DNA from: Larix kaempferi
Taxonomy: Eukaryota; Streptophyta; Pinopsida; Pinales; Pinaceae
Length of the DNA stretch: 64,000 nt
Direction: 5' to 3'
NCBI GenBank assembly: GCA_027924585.1
Contig: BSBM01000486.1
Location: forward strand, 48,810,001 to 48,874,000
Positions 30,045 through 41,396 of the stretch are shown here, piece after piece; position 1 is the stretch's first letter; every line of letters begins with the position of its first letter. The position numbers and the translations under genes were made by a program. The notes below the pieces were generated by a model. The model worked only from the letters and a program-made list of their open reading frames with translations. It ran no database searches and was not told where the DNA came from.

Positions 30045-32014
30045 AACTCTAGAAAACCCTTGTTTGTTCACATTGTTCATTGTCGCAAAGGGCTCTCAAA
30101 TTCCCTATCTTCCCAAAGGGAATACTTCATACTTCAACCTCTTCTTTGATTCTTCTCTTATTTTATAATTAATAAAACAAAAAAAAATCCTTTATATTAA
30201 ATATATGATTTGTGACGGAGCATAAAACTTGCAGGAAACAAAGTATGGACTGGATCCAATAGAATACGTGTTTATAGAAAGCATGAGATTTGGTTTTGAG
30301 AGACTATGTATCATTCGTGAGTCAATTATTTCTATGGTACGCTGCTTTTTAATTTACATTCATGTATACTATCTATTTATTTTTCATTATTCCCACCAGA
30401 AATGTAGATACACTCAGTATGTGGTTACCTAAGTTATATAAAGGGACCTGTTGTACAATAGAAATGCACACGGTAATGGTTTGATTGAATATAATTGCCC
30501 TTTTTAGGGATTATTATGTATAAAATCCTGGTGTGCCTTGCTTATTCATGTGTATGATGTTATTCTTGCTAATATTTTGATCCAACATGTCACCCTACCA
30601 ATTGTATCTGGATTTGCTACAACAAACACCTTGTTTATATGGTTCCACCTAGATATCATGTACTCTGATTTATACATCCAATTAAGAGGGAAGGAACATG
30701 TATGTGATGCTTGTCATCGTGAACCCCCTGATATAATTGTATGGTTGTGGTTAATGCTTGGTTCCACAATGCATTTGTCCTACCTTATGTCATGCATTTG
30801 CACTTGCCATTTCAATTGACTTGTTGTTATAGTTTACCTCTACAAATCTACTTCAAAGGAAAACATTTTAAGTGCTCTCCTTTGTGGGTTGGATCAAACA
30901 TTACTTAGCTTCGATTTCTAGGGAAAGGATTAGGAGCTTGGGTTATATATTTGGTGTATATTTGACTTTGTCTCTCGTCCATTAACTTTGAGTGCTTATC
31001 CTTTGTATTGAGCATTGAGCTTGCTGACATAACTTGAGCTCTTGCATAGTGTGTTTGCAAAGGCAATTTCATAGCAACGTTTGTGGGTTTGAGCATGGCA
31101 ATCAATGGAGCGAAGTCAAACCAATCACCCAAATTGCGATGGATTGAAGGTAGGCATGAAAGATTGTTGAGTTTGATCAATGTTTGTGTGTTTTGCATGC
31201 TTTAGTTAAGTGGTAAGGGGTCTTCTATATTCTCTTTGATCATCCAAATCACAATTTATGCTTTACCCTTCTTGTTTCAACCCTTTATTCTTAGTTTTAT
31301 CTACTATTTGTTTATAGAAAACTTGCATGTAGAGATCAAACTCCGTTCGACCTCTTGTATGCATTTGAGCTTGAAGTATTTTTTTTATACCCTTATTGTT
31401 TCTACTTTACAAATTGTATAGTTTATCCTTAAATTCTTGATCCAAGGTCCCAATCATGCACTCTAGATAAGCATGACTTCCCTTTGCTTGGTTTTGGGTT
31501 GTGGGCTTGGTCGAATCCTCATTTTAGATGTTATGGTCTAAGGGAAACAAAAGGGCTCAAAGTCCTTCCTTTTAATATTTCCCTTGATAATTTGACTTAA
31601 CTTGACTTAACCCCACTGGAACTAGTTTCATATAGTTTTGGTGTTATTTTGTTTATGATAATTTGATTGGTTGATACCCAACACTCACATAGAATAAAAG
31701 TGATTCTTGTTGATTGTCCCAAGTATTCCATCATGGAAAATTTTACCCTCTATGGTATTGAGTGAAATCCATGATGGGCTCAATGTTGGATTTTGTATGT
31801 TGTTTAAATGAAACCTAAGATTTGCTTGATAAGGGATATTGGCACAATTGAATATGTTGTTGTTCATATACAATAAACCCTGGATTCTATCCATTGTATA
31901 TTGCAAAAGGGTTTTATTTTATTTTATTGAAATGAGAATGCTACGGCATGGACTGTAGTAGAGTATTGTGGAAGCATGCATAATAGTATTTCAAAGAACA
32001 TGAAAATGACACCT

Positions 32015-32045
<31 letters not shown>

Positions 32046-33340
32046 AAAAAGAGTTTGCTTGAGATATACTGCAATACATAAGGTAGGTTATAACTATACT
32101 AGCTGTTTACTATAGTGAGATCTCAAAACTAGTTGTTTTTCATTTTGTTCAAAAAATTGAATGCACATCTTATGGGTATAATGAAGGTTGTTTATGGATG
32201 ATGATAGAGCCTAATCTCTTATTAGTTGTGGGATAAGTTTGTGTGTTTACATGCATGCATGACTTAGATTTTTTTATTAAGTAGGGTTGAATTTGTTTGG
32301 CATATTATTTTTTTCAACATGCTAATTGTATTGTATGTTTAGTTTTGAATGTTTTAGATGAACTTGATGATTGAATATTTTTTTAATGATTTAAAGTTTG
32401 AAATCCAAGATGGATGACTTCAAAATCATAGTTGTTTTGGTTCTCTAAGAAAATGGCAAGTGTTGAAAGTAGTAGTGGTGAATGAAAGAGGTTTAAGTTA
32501 TATATGTAAATTTCTTGCTAGGAGGTAGGCATATTTCCCCATATCGCCATCTTGTTGCGTTTCTTATGATTTTATGTCGAAACCCTATGACACATAGATA
32601 CCCTTATTGTTTGATACCATGCATTTCATGGATGCATTCTAAAGGCATTTATCATAGTTGGTTTGGTTGTTATCACTACTTGCATTAATCATGATAATGA
32701 GTAATCAAGGTAAAGAAATTTCATTTGTTATTCATTATCAAAAGAAAAAGAGGAATTCTCACCTAGTTGTTATTGAAGAAATCCACCCTTCTAAGAATGG
32801 TGTGCTTGAATGGGCACTAATTTGTTTTCGGAATGGAAGTTTCTAGTCTTAATATGGTTGTGAGTTGCTCTAATTGACTTGGAATATTATGAGCTTGATG
32901 TGTAATGTTTAAGATCATGTTTCATTATGGGCAATATGTATAAAAGGATTTTGTTTATGTTTGATCTATACTTGGAGAACAAACATGTGATATAATTTGC
33001 TTGATAGATTAATAATGATGCGTGTTTCGGACAATCATATCACATAGTTTGATGGACTCTTCATTATGTATTTATGCACATGCTTTGGAGTGTTGATAAC
33101 ACTAGAAAATTGAATATGTGTGTGTGTGGGGTCTAAAATGGATATTGGATTAATTTTTAAAAATTGTTTTCATTCCCAGACTGATTGAGTTGATACCCAT
33201 AGTTGGCTTGGGACCTTTATTTACTTTGGCCTTCATAACCTTCAAAATTCCTGAAGTATTAAGTTTGGAATTTAAAAACCCAAAAATTAATTTCTAGAGT
33301 AAATCCAATACGTGGTAGTTACAACTCTTCAACTCCTTAT
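30045..33340. other. Non-coding AT-rich stretch
   Basis: No coding region or RNA gene is supported over 3.3 kb. Open frames up to 97 codons have no recognisable domain. It holds a TG microsatellite (32015-32041) and a short TG tract near 33118. I see no terminal repeats. Confidence 0.6.
32015..32041. repeat. TG microsatellite
   Basis: An uninterrupted TG dinucleotide tract of about 27 bases. Confidence 0.95.
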
Positions 33341-33343
33341 CCA

Positions 33344-33483
33344 CCTCTTATAAAAGAGAGGAGGGATACTTAAGCAAAAAGGAGGATAAAAGAGAGAGAA
33401 AGTATAGCTTTATCCTCCTCTTAAAAAGAGAGGAGGGGTACCTAAGAAAAAGGGAGGATAAAAGAGAGAGAAAGTATAGCTTT
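33344..33483. repeat. 73-bp tandem duplication, purine-rich
   Basis: The phrase CCTCTTATAAAAGAGAGGAG followed by AGGATAAAAGAGAGAGAAAG and TATAGCTTT begins at 33344 and again at 33417. The two units differ at a few positions. Each unit also contains a short inverted pair (CCTCTTA against TAAAAGAGAGG) that could form a small hairpin. Confidence 0.8.
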
Positions 33484-34039
33484 GTTATGCTAATACATGT
33501 AGGGACTACGTTCAAGTATCGTCGAAAGATCTCGTTAAATTATTATTTTTTTAAATAGTAAAATAAGTTTCGTATTAATCTAGACAATTCTAGTTACTCC
33601 AGTTACTAGACCATTCTAGTTACTCCAGTTAAATTACTAACAAGTCATAATCATTCATCATTAGTATTCTAGTAATAAATAATAAGAGAATAAGAATTAT
33701 GTGCATCTATCAATAAATTAGTTGGATCATAATGTTTATCGATTCTTACCACATTCGCCGCTTACTAAAAGGTGCAATTTGTGAAAAGTAATCTTATATC
33801 TATCAAGTTGACTCATTATTATTAGATGAGTTATAGTGTTCCTTGGTTCCCTCCAAAATTGTATATTTTCTTTTAAGACAATTGGGAAAAATAAACTATG
33901 TATAAGATAAGACCAATCTCAATTCACTTAGCTCTTTATTACAGGTTATTTAATTATTAAAAATAATTCAACTCATAACATACTATTCTTGACATTTATT
34001 ACTTTCTATATTCAAATACATATATAATAGACTCATAAA
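33484..34039. other. No gene seen
   Basis: AT-rich sequence with a short direct repeat TTCTAGTTACTCCAGTTA at about 33588 and 33613. No coding or RNA signal. Confidence 0.6.
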
Positions 34040-34258
34040 TCCACGTCGACACTGATGTACAGATCCTTTCATTTGTAAAAATGCATATCAACATAATTAA
34101 AAGTTTGTGTGTGTGATATAAATTACTTCAAGCACACGATAGACAAAGGCGAGTTGAACTCGATCGACCTCAGTTATGTTCTAATATCTATAATGTACAT
34201 ATAAGATGAATTTCCCAATCCCGGTGACATATATGTGAAAGGATGATACAATCACAGT

Positions 34259-34299
<41 letters not shown>

Positions 34300-34920
34300 G
34301 AAATATCAAAGAATCTAAAGTTTAAACAATTGATATCACATTACTTCAATCATATGATTTGCAGAGGTGATCTGAACTTCATCAAACACTTTAATGTTCA
34401 GATGTTTGTGATATATAGAATTATACAGCCAACTATGATATATGAAGAAAATAAGGATACCATCTCTACATATAAAGGAAATACAAAGAGAAACAAATTT
34501 CAAATTAATACATATGATACTTCAAAGCTTTAATCTCTTGATCGACATATATAATATAAACTCGATCATCCTCGGTGGTGTTCTGATATCTGTGATATAA
34601 TATGAAAGCATTATACAATCTCTGTGGAACGAAATACACATAGAAACAGAACTTAAAATTGTGTAAATAATGATCCATGGTTTCAATCACCCGATCGTCA
34701 GAGATGATCTGAACTCGATCGTCTTCGGTGATACCCCGATCTCTTTAATATATAAAAGAAGAGATGTATAAAGAACAGACATATTTTACTCTACGTGTAA
34801 CCTATAACTCTACCTTGATCATCGGCTAAGTGGGATCATAGATCGATCCTCTTGAACCATTGATGCGTTACTGTGTTATTAGTTTCATTTAAGGAGACAA
34901 TACTCAAGAATTAAATCCTT
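34040..34920. repeat. Diverged tandem-repeat array upstream of Copia A
   Basis: A loose array of diverged units, each with GATCGTC or similar, GAACTCGATCG, CTCGGTG, a GATATCTGTGATAT-like phrase and AAAG-rich spacers, begins near 34130, 34345, 34530 and 34685. An AT microsatellite lies at 34262-34296. The last unit contains CGGCTAAGTGGGATCATAGA and GATCGATCCTCTTGAACC, ending TCAAGAATTAAATCCTT where Copia A begins. The same unit type recurs downstream of Copia B. The segment from 34453 is duplicated at 39339. Confidence 0.75.
34916..34920. repeat. 5-bp target-site duplication TCCTT (left)
   Basis: TCCTT directly precedes the left LTR of Copia A and is found again directly after the 3' LTR of Copia B (45991-45995). 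Copia insertions typically make 5-bp duplications. The copy before Copia B's own 5' LTR reads TTCTT. Confidence 0.85.
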
Positions 34921-35368
34921 TGTTAGGATATTTAGACACTTAGGAGTTAGTTAAGATCAACTTGTGTAATATATCCGTTAGGAAAAGTGTGTTTCTTTAG
35001 TATGCATTTGTAAATATTTAATCCGACGGTCATGATATGTTTTAGACATAGAGTGATCCGATGGCTCAACTTCTCTTAAATCATACCTAACCTTGATCCG
35101 TGGCTTAACACCCGATTGGTCCATGATCTTTATTTAAAGAGCATGGAGGGTCATTATCTAGTTGATCGATTATGATAAGCTCATTTGTAACTTTCTTTCT
35201 TTGCATAATAAATTGTCCCGTAGAAGGTATTTGGCTGAGGCCGTGGAGTATTTCCCTCAAGAGGGTTTAAACCATGTCAAAACATCAGTGTATCGATCTG
35301 TGATCTGTTTGTGTGAAGTGGTTTCTCTAGGTGTTTGGTCTTTTGGGAGTACCCTGTGTACCCGAACA
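34921..35368 (+). repeat. 5' LTR of Copia A
   Basis: 448 bp from TGTTAGGATATTTAG to CCCGAACA, with the canonical TG...CA ends. It is followed at once by the primer-binding site. It resembles the 5' LTR of Copia B (39807-40264) and the shared 3' LTR (45543-45990). By eye it differs from the 3' LTR at about 21 positions and from the B 5' LTR at about 15 plus a 10-bp indel. Confidence 0.93.
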
Positions 35369-35381
35369 TGGTATCAGAGAT
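35369..35381 (+). other. Primer-binding site of Copia A
   Basis: TGGTATCAGAGAT directly follows the LTR. TGGTATCAGAG is the usual Copia primer-binding site, complementary to the 3' end of plant initiator methionine tRNA. Confidence 0.92.
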
Positions 35382-36496
35382 TTTATGAAGAGTCGCTTCC
35401 GGATATGATCTAGATCTTGAACTATTGTTGCCGAAACTTGAAAGGTTCTCTGGTTCTGGTATTTCTCTGCATTTTTGGGCTGTGGGAGGTGTTCCATTGC
35501 GTCCGGAGCACTGTTTCCATTGGAAAATAGTTTTCGTTTGATCGAAAACGGTTCCCAGTTGCTTCAGAAACGCGTATTTTATCAGATCTGAAGGTATAAT
35601 GTTACAGTAACGCTTTTTTATTTTTATTTTTTTAAAATATCTCATATTTTATCAGTTTTATTATTAGTTTTTTTAGTTTCAGATTGTTGCTTTCCCTATC
35701 TACGTATGCTCTTTGTCGTGCACCTTGTGTGATCTCAGCGAATCAGAAACAGAAAGGGAAAAGGTTTTTCTCGGCTGCGTATGCTCTTTGCCGTGCACCT
35801 TGTGTGATCTCGGCAAATCAGAAACAGAGAGAAAACGTAGACTTTCTGGGCAAGCTAACGAGATCTAATCCCACTAGCGTGGAAAAAAAAAATGTTTTGG
35901 TTTATTGTGTGATTTGCAAGGAAAAAAGCAAGAACAGAAACCGAACAAGAAGAGTTAAAAAAAAAACCTTCCTCATTCTCATATTTTACATACCTTTTAA
36001 TCTAGCTCACTTGGTTCAAAGTTGCTTTATTCCTTAATAGGTCTTGAGTTCAAGTCTTAGGAAGTTACTTTTAAAAAAAAAGTGCATGCAATTTCTATTT
36101 TCAAGTTACATTATTGTAAAAGTACATCTCACATAAATAATAAAAAATAAAAATAAAATGTGAGTCACTTAAGTTCCTTTTTATTGTTGCACTATTTAAA
36201 GTAACATCATTGTACAAGTGAAATCACTTATTTTACAAAAGTGATTCACTTAAAGCAATTTTCTTGTAAAGTGATTGTCAAAAGTTCATCTTGGGAAGAG
36301 GGGGGTCTTTTTTTTAGCTGGTCATTCTCTATCTGCCACGTCACTATTGGGGACATCTTCAACTTTTTCTTTGTTCAAGCATAACTTCATCATACAGAGT
36401 CAGTTTTGAGTGTCGTTTTTTTTTTAACTGCCTATTTTTTCGAGCTCTTCGCATCCAGACTATTGGCTTCTATTTTTATAGCCATTAATTTGTAGT
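35382..36496 (+). other. Copia A untranslated leader with internal repeats
   Basis: About 1.1 kb between the primer-binding site and gag. A 75-bp direct repeat (CGTATGCTCTTTG at 35703 and 35778, each followed by CGTGCACCTTGTG and a splice-like TGTGATCTC) is also present in Copia B. A tRNA-like segment lies at 35990-36080. One 117-codon open frame here (35684-36037) is not conserved as coding and is probably chance. Confidence 0.7.
35990..36080 (+). mobile_element. tRNA-like SINE relic in the Copia A leader
   Basis: TAGCTCACTTGGTT resembles an RNA polymerase III A box, TTGAGTTCAAGTCTT a B box, and a run of nine A follows TTACTTTT. The segment is about 80 bp. The same segment sits in Copia B (about 40890-40985), so it entered before the duplication. 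No target duplication is visible, and a chance tRNA-like stretch cannot be excluded. Confidence 0.4.
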
Positions 36497-38401
36497 ATGG
36501 CTACCCCTTTTGATATTCTACTTACCAATTCCAACTATTTTTCATGGAAATCTCGTATGGAGGATGTTCTACGAAGTAGGGGACTTTTCAGAATTACCTT
36601 AGGGAAAGAAACAGAACCCACTGGTGATAAAAAGAAAATAAAATGGGCAAATAGATGTGACGAAACTCGTGGATTGATTGGGATGTCAATCTCTACTGAT
36701 TTGTGATTCCACATATTTGGAATTAATCAACCTGATGCTGCTTGGGACAAGTTGGAATCTTTGTTTGGTAAACACAATGAAATTCGAGGTCACTAACTCG
36801 AAAATGAGTTGATTTCTTTAAATCCAAGTGATTTTTCATGCATACAAGATTATTTATCTAAGTACAAAACTCTTAAACTCTTATGTGAAGAATGCAAAAT
36901 TAAGAGGGAAGACAAATAATGCATTTATCATATTCTTTCCAAACTTGGACCTGCATATTCTATTTTTGTATCTACATTTTACTCCATGAAAGAATCCTTG
37001 AATGCAGCTAGCTATCAAGAGCCTAGTTTTGAATCCTTTTGTGATTCCTTGATTAGAGAGCAAGATAAGCTCATCCATCTTAGAATAATTAACAATGCAG
37101 ATACATCTGGGAAAGTCTTATTGTCCCAACAGAAAGAAAATTCCAAGCCTCCCAAGAAACAAAATTTTCACAATAATAAATCAAACAAGGGTCCCAAACC
37201 CTCTCAGTCAACTCCTTCTTTAAAAAATGACAAAGGATCCAAGCCAAAAGGCAAGAAGACTGAGTGTCATTGCAACTATTGCGGGAAAAATAATCATGAT
37301 GAATATAAGTGTTTCAAGAAGATGGCAGCCTTGGGAGCAACAATGAAGAAGCACCACATCAGCATAGATTCGCCTTCAAAATCTACCTCTCATGGACATG
37401 CACTTTGTGCTTCTGGTTATTCTTATAATGCATCTTCTTCTTCTACTTCAAATGAATGGCTCATTGATTCTAAAGCATCTTATCATATGGCTAAGAATCA
37501 AGCCATCTTTTCTACTATGCATGAATGTAACACCAAACAAATATTTGTTGATGATGATAGATCTCTAAGTGTTGTAAGAGCTGAAACAGTTCCAATAGAT
37601 AATAGTCATTTTAGTGATGTACTATGTGTTCCAAGAATTTCCTACAATTTGTTATCAGTCTATCAAATCACTCATTCTGGTGAAGGTAAAACTGTGACGT
37701 TTACACCTCACAAAGTTGTAATCAAAGATTTTAAAGATCCTCAACAGGTCTTAGCTACCGGAATTGTTGATGATATTACCAGGTTGTACAAATTTAACAA
37801 CTTTGGGTCATCACCTTTTCCTTCAGTTTTTGTTGCTCATAGTGATAACTTGAGCAAACTTTGGCATGAGCGATTTGGTCACTTAAATTATCGCTCATTA
37901 CAACAACTATGTAAAGACAATATGGTGACAGGTCTTTCGATGGTATCTTGCAGGGATGGTGTTTGTTCCGGTTGTGTACACGAAAAACATCATCGGGACA
38001 GTTTTGACAAACGTGCCTCTTGGCATGCCTCGGTTCCCTTGGAGATTGTGCATAGTGACTTGTGTGGTCCTCTTCTATCTGCTTCCTTTTCTGGTTTCAA
38101 ATATTTCATAACTTTCATTGATGATTATGCAAGATGCACTTGGGTTTATTTCCTAAAACTTAAGAGCGAAGTATTTAACATGTTCTTAGCCTACAAGGTC
38201 CTTGTTGAAAAACAATCTGGTCTTCAAATTATTAAATTAAGATCTGACAATGGAAGAGAATATGTTAACAAAAAATTCACTACTTTCTGCACTGAACAAG
38301 GAATCCAACAACAACACACTATTCCATATATACCACAACAAAATGGTGTAGCTGAATGGAAGAACCACACTTTAAAAGAAATGGCTAATTGTATGATCTA
38401 A
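36497..38401 (+). pseudogene. Copia A gag-protease-integrase (broken)
   Basis: From ATG 36497 (MATPFDILLTNSNYFSWKSR) the gag frame has a TGA at 36704, a TAA at 36794 and a further TAA near 36918. It then runs open from 36986 for 471 codons. The knuckle is CNYCGKNNHDEYKC (C-X2-C-X4-H-X4-C). The protease box at 37466-37480 reads DSKAS where the family has DSGAS, removing the invariant Gly. Integrase follows, with the HHCC-type zinc region (LWHERFGHLNYRSLQQLCKD), HSDLCGPL, RSDNGREY and NGVAEWKNHT, so all three acidic residues are present. A TAA at 38399 ends the frame where Copia B has CAA. Confidence 0.88.
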
Positions 38402-38788
38402 TCTAAGAGACTAAGTCTTCAATTTTGGGCTGAAGCCATTAATTGTGCAAATTACATAGTTAATTGCACCCCACTAAAGCATTACAAGGTATCACACTAG
38501 AAGAAACATGGAGTAAAATTAAACCAGATATAAGTCACTTCCGTGTGTTTGGTAGTGAAGCATGGGCTCACATTCCGGATGAAAAACGGAAAGCATTGCA
38601 GCCTAAAAGTGAAAAGTGCATATTTGTTGGATATTCTAAAGATGTAAAAGGTTATAGACTTCTTCAACCACATTCTCATGATATAATCATTAGAAGAGAT
38701 GTTAAATTTGATGAAAATCTCTTGGCCTGCGAGCCTAACTCGGTGATTGTGCCATCTTTGGCCTGCGAGCCTAATTCAGCGATTGTGC
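38402..38788 (+). pseudogene. Copia A integrase C-terminal region, truncated
   Basis: After the stop at 38399 the homologous frame resumes (TPLKALQGITLEETWSKI, then FRVFGSEAWAHIPDEKRKAL and CIFVGYSKDVKGYRLLQP), the conserved C-terminal part of Copia integrase. Near 38475 the reading AATTGCACCCCACTAAAG has lost about one base relative to Copia B, giving a frameshift. Homology to Copia B stops exactly after GATTGTGC at 38788. The open frame then continues by chance to 38847 in foreign sequence. Confidence 0.85.
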
Positions 38789-39338
38789 GGTGCGTTCAAG
38801 CCATTTGGCTCGCACCAGATAGCGGTTCACCCTGTAAATTTTTATAGGAAGCATCGCAGACGGTGCGATCCAAATGGCTCGAATGCACCGTCACATCGTA
38901 AAAAATTATATAAGACATAAAAATGGTAATCAGTGCATTCAATATTTGGGAGCACTAGTTATCCGGTGCACTTAAATATATCAAACACATCGATTAACAA
39001 TATCTTAAAAATGAAAAAAATTTAAATTATACGGTGCGCCTAGGGCATGTCACTGCATCGGTGTCGATGCTCTTACGTGCCATAGGAACACTATGAATAT
39101 ATTCTAATTCCACATTAACAATTGTTAAACGACGGTGTGTTTGGTTTAAGTCAACGCACCATTAACGTTGTGCTTACTTGAACTAAACGCACTGCTAACT
39201 GAATAGTATAAATTAGAGTGCCAAATACATAATTTTACGATGCTCCTTGGTCACGTCATTACACTGGTACCAGTGCTCTGGCATGCCATAGGCGCACCAT
39301 CAACAATTTAATATAAAATTTTAAAATTTCATATAAAG
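38786..39338. repeat. GTGC/GCAC motif cluster between the Copia copies
   Basis: About 550 bp unrelated to the flanking Copia DNA. It is dense in GGTGCG, CGCACC, CGGTGCAC, GGTGTCGATGCTC and similar motifs in both orientations. Two 28-base segments (about 38787-38814 and 38859-38886) form an imperfect inverted pair, each running from GGTGCG to a GCACC end. The vocabulary matches the clusters at 17755-18075 and 18660-18910. It may be a piece of a DNA transposon end, or filler captured at the duplication breakpoint. No coding is seen. Confidence 0.55.
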
Positions 39339-39806
39339 AAGGATACCATCTCTACATATAAAGGAAATACAAAGAGAAACAAATTTCAAATTAATACATA
39401 TGATACTTCAAAGCTTTAATCTCTTGATCGACATATAGAATATAAACTCGATCATCCTCGGTGGTGTTCTGATATCTGTGATATAATATGAAAGCATTAT
39501 ACAATCTCTGTGGAACGAAATACACATAGAAACAGAACTTAAAATTGTGTAAATAATGATCCGTGGTTTCAATCACCCGATCGTCAGAGATGATCAGAAC
39601 TCGATCATATTCGGTGATACCCCGATCTCTTTAATATATAAAAGAAGAGATGTATAAAGAATAGACATATTTTACTCTACGTGTAACCTATAACTCTGTC
39701 TTGATCGTCGGCTAAGTGGGATCATAGATCGATCCTCTTGAACCATTGATGCATTACTGCGTTATTAGTTTCATTTAAGGAGACAATACTCAAGAATCAA
39801 ATTCTT
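39339..39806. repeat. Duplicated upstream flank of the Copia
   Basis: This matches 34453-34920 nearly base for base, from AAGGATACCATCTC to AAGAATCAAATTCTT. It is ordinary genomic tandem-repeat DNA, not part of the retrotransposon. Its presence here shows that Copia A and B share one insertion event followed by duplication. Confidence 0.92.
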
Positions 39807-40264
39807 TGTTAGGATATTTAGATACTTAGGAGTTAGTTAAGATCAACTTGTGTAATATATCCGTTAGGAAAAGTGTGTTTCTTTAGTATGCATTAGTATG
39901 CATTTGTAAATATTTAATCCAACGGTCATGATATGTTTTAGACATAGAGTGATCCGACGGCTCAACTTCTCTTAAATCATACCTAACCTTGATCCATGGC
40001 TTAACACCCGATTGGTCCATGATCTTTATTTAAAGAGCATGGAGGGTCATTGTCTAGTTGATCAATTATGAGAAGCTCATTTGTAACTTTCTTTCTTTGC
40101 ATAATAAATTGTCCCGTAGAAGCTATTTGGCCGAGGCCGTGGAGTATTTCTCTCACGAGGGTTTAAACCACGTCAAAACATCAGTGTATCGATCTGTGAT
40201 CTGTTTGTGTGAAGTGGTTGCTCTAGGTGTTTGGTCTTTTGGGAGTACTCTGTGTACCCAAACA
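39807..40264 (+). repeat. 5' LTR of Copia B
   Basis: 458 bp from TGTTAGG to CCCAAACA. It is 10 bp longer than the other two LTRs because TATGCATTAG is duplicated within AGTATGCATTAGTATGCATT at about 39887-39906. The end ACCCAAACA differs from ACCCGAACA in the others. It is preceded by TTCTT, one change from the TCCTT target duplication. Confidence 0.93.
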
Positions 40265-40277
40265 TGGTATCAGAGAT
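40265..40277 (+). other. Primer-binding site of Copia B
   Basis: TGGTATCAGAGAT directly after the 5' LTR, identical to the site in Copia A. Confidence 0.92.
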
Positions 40278-41396
40278 TTTATGAAGAGCTGCTTCCGTAT
40301 ATGATCTAGATCTTAAACTGTTGTTGCCGAAACTTGAAAGGGTTTCTGGTTTTGGTATTTCTCTGCATTTTTTGGCTGTGGGAAGTGTTCCATTGCGTCC
40401 GGAGCGCTGTTTCCATTGGGAAATATTTTTTGTTTGATCGAAAACGGTTCCCGGTTGCTTCAGAAGCGCGTATTTCATCAAATCTGAAGGTATAATGTTA
40501 CAGTAACGCTTTTTTATTTTTATTTTTTAAAAATATCTCATATTTTATCAGTTTTTATTATTAGATTTTTTTAGTTTCAGATTGTTGTTTTTCCTGTCTG
40601 CGTATGCTCTTTGCCGTGCACCTTGTGTGATCTCGGCGAATCAGAAACAGAAAGGGAAAGGGTTTTTCTCGGCTGCGTATGCTCTTTGCCGTGCACCTTG
40701 TGCGATCTCGGCAAATCAAAAACAGAGAGAAAGCGTAGACTTTCTGGGAAAACTAACGAGATCTAATCCCACTAGCGTGGAAAAAAAAATGTTTTGGTTT
40801 ATTGTGTGATTTGCAAGGAAAAAAGGCAAGAACAGAAACCGAACAAGAAGAGTTAAAAAAAAAAACCTTCCTCATTCTCATATTTTACATGCCTTTTAAT
40901 CTAGCTCGCTTGGTTCAAAGTTGTTTTATTCCTTAATAGGTCTTGAGTTCAAGTCTTAGGAAGTTACTTTTAAAAAAAAAAGTGCATGCTATCTCTATTT
41001 TCAAGTTACTTTATTGTAAAAATACATCTCACTTAAATAATAAAAAATAAAAATAAAAAGTGAGTCACTTAAGTTCATTTTTATTGTTGCACTATTTAAA
41101 GTAACATCATTGTACAAGTGAAATCACTTATTTTACAAAAGTGATTCACTTAAAGCAACTTTATTGTAAAGTGATTGTCAAAGGTTCATATTGGGAAGAG
41201 GGGGGTCTTTTTTTTAGCTGACCATTCTCTATCTGCCACGTCACTATTGGGGACATCTTCAACTTTTTCTTTGTTCAAGCATAACTTCATCATACAGAGT
41301 CAGTTTTCAGTGTCGTTTTTTTTTAAACTACCTATTTTTTCAAGCTCTTCGCATCCAAACTATTGGTTTATGTTTTTATAGCCATTAATTTGTAGT
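40278..41396 (+). other. Copia B untranslated leader
   Basis: About 1.1 kb, collinear with the leader of Copia A. It includes the 75-bp direct repeat (units from 40601 and 40676) and the tRNA-like segment with a run of A at about 40890-40985. No conserved coding frame. Confidence 0.7.

Larger units (their letters stand above)
34921..38788 (+). mobile_element. Copia A: 5' half of a Copia retrotransposon
   Basis: Contains the 5' LTR, primer-binding site, leader, gag, protease and most of integrase, and stops abruptly at 38788 where unrelated GTGC-rich DNA begins. RT, RNase H and the 3' LTR are missing. Together with upstream flank it is a partial duplicate of Copia B (34453-38788 against 39339-43688), so it did not arise by a separate insertion. 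Confidence 0.92.

Noticed and set aside
35684-36037. 117-codon frame in the Copia A leader
   Set aside because: It spans a 75-bp direct repeat and a tRNA-like segment, is cut by frame changes in Copia B, and resembles no Copia protein.
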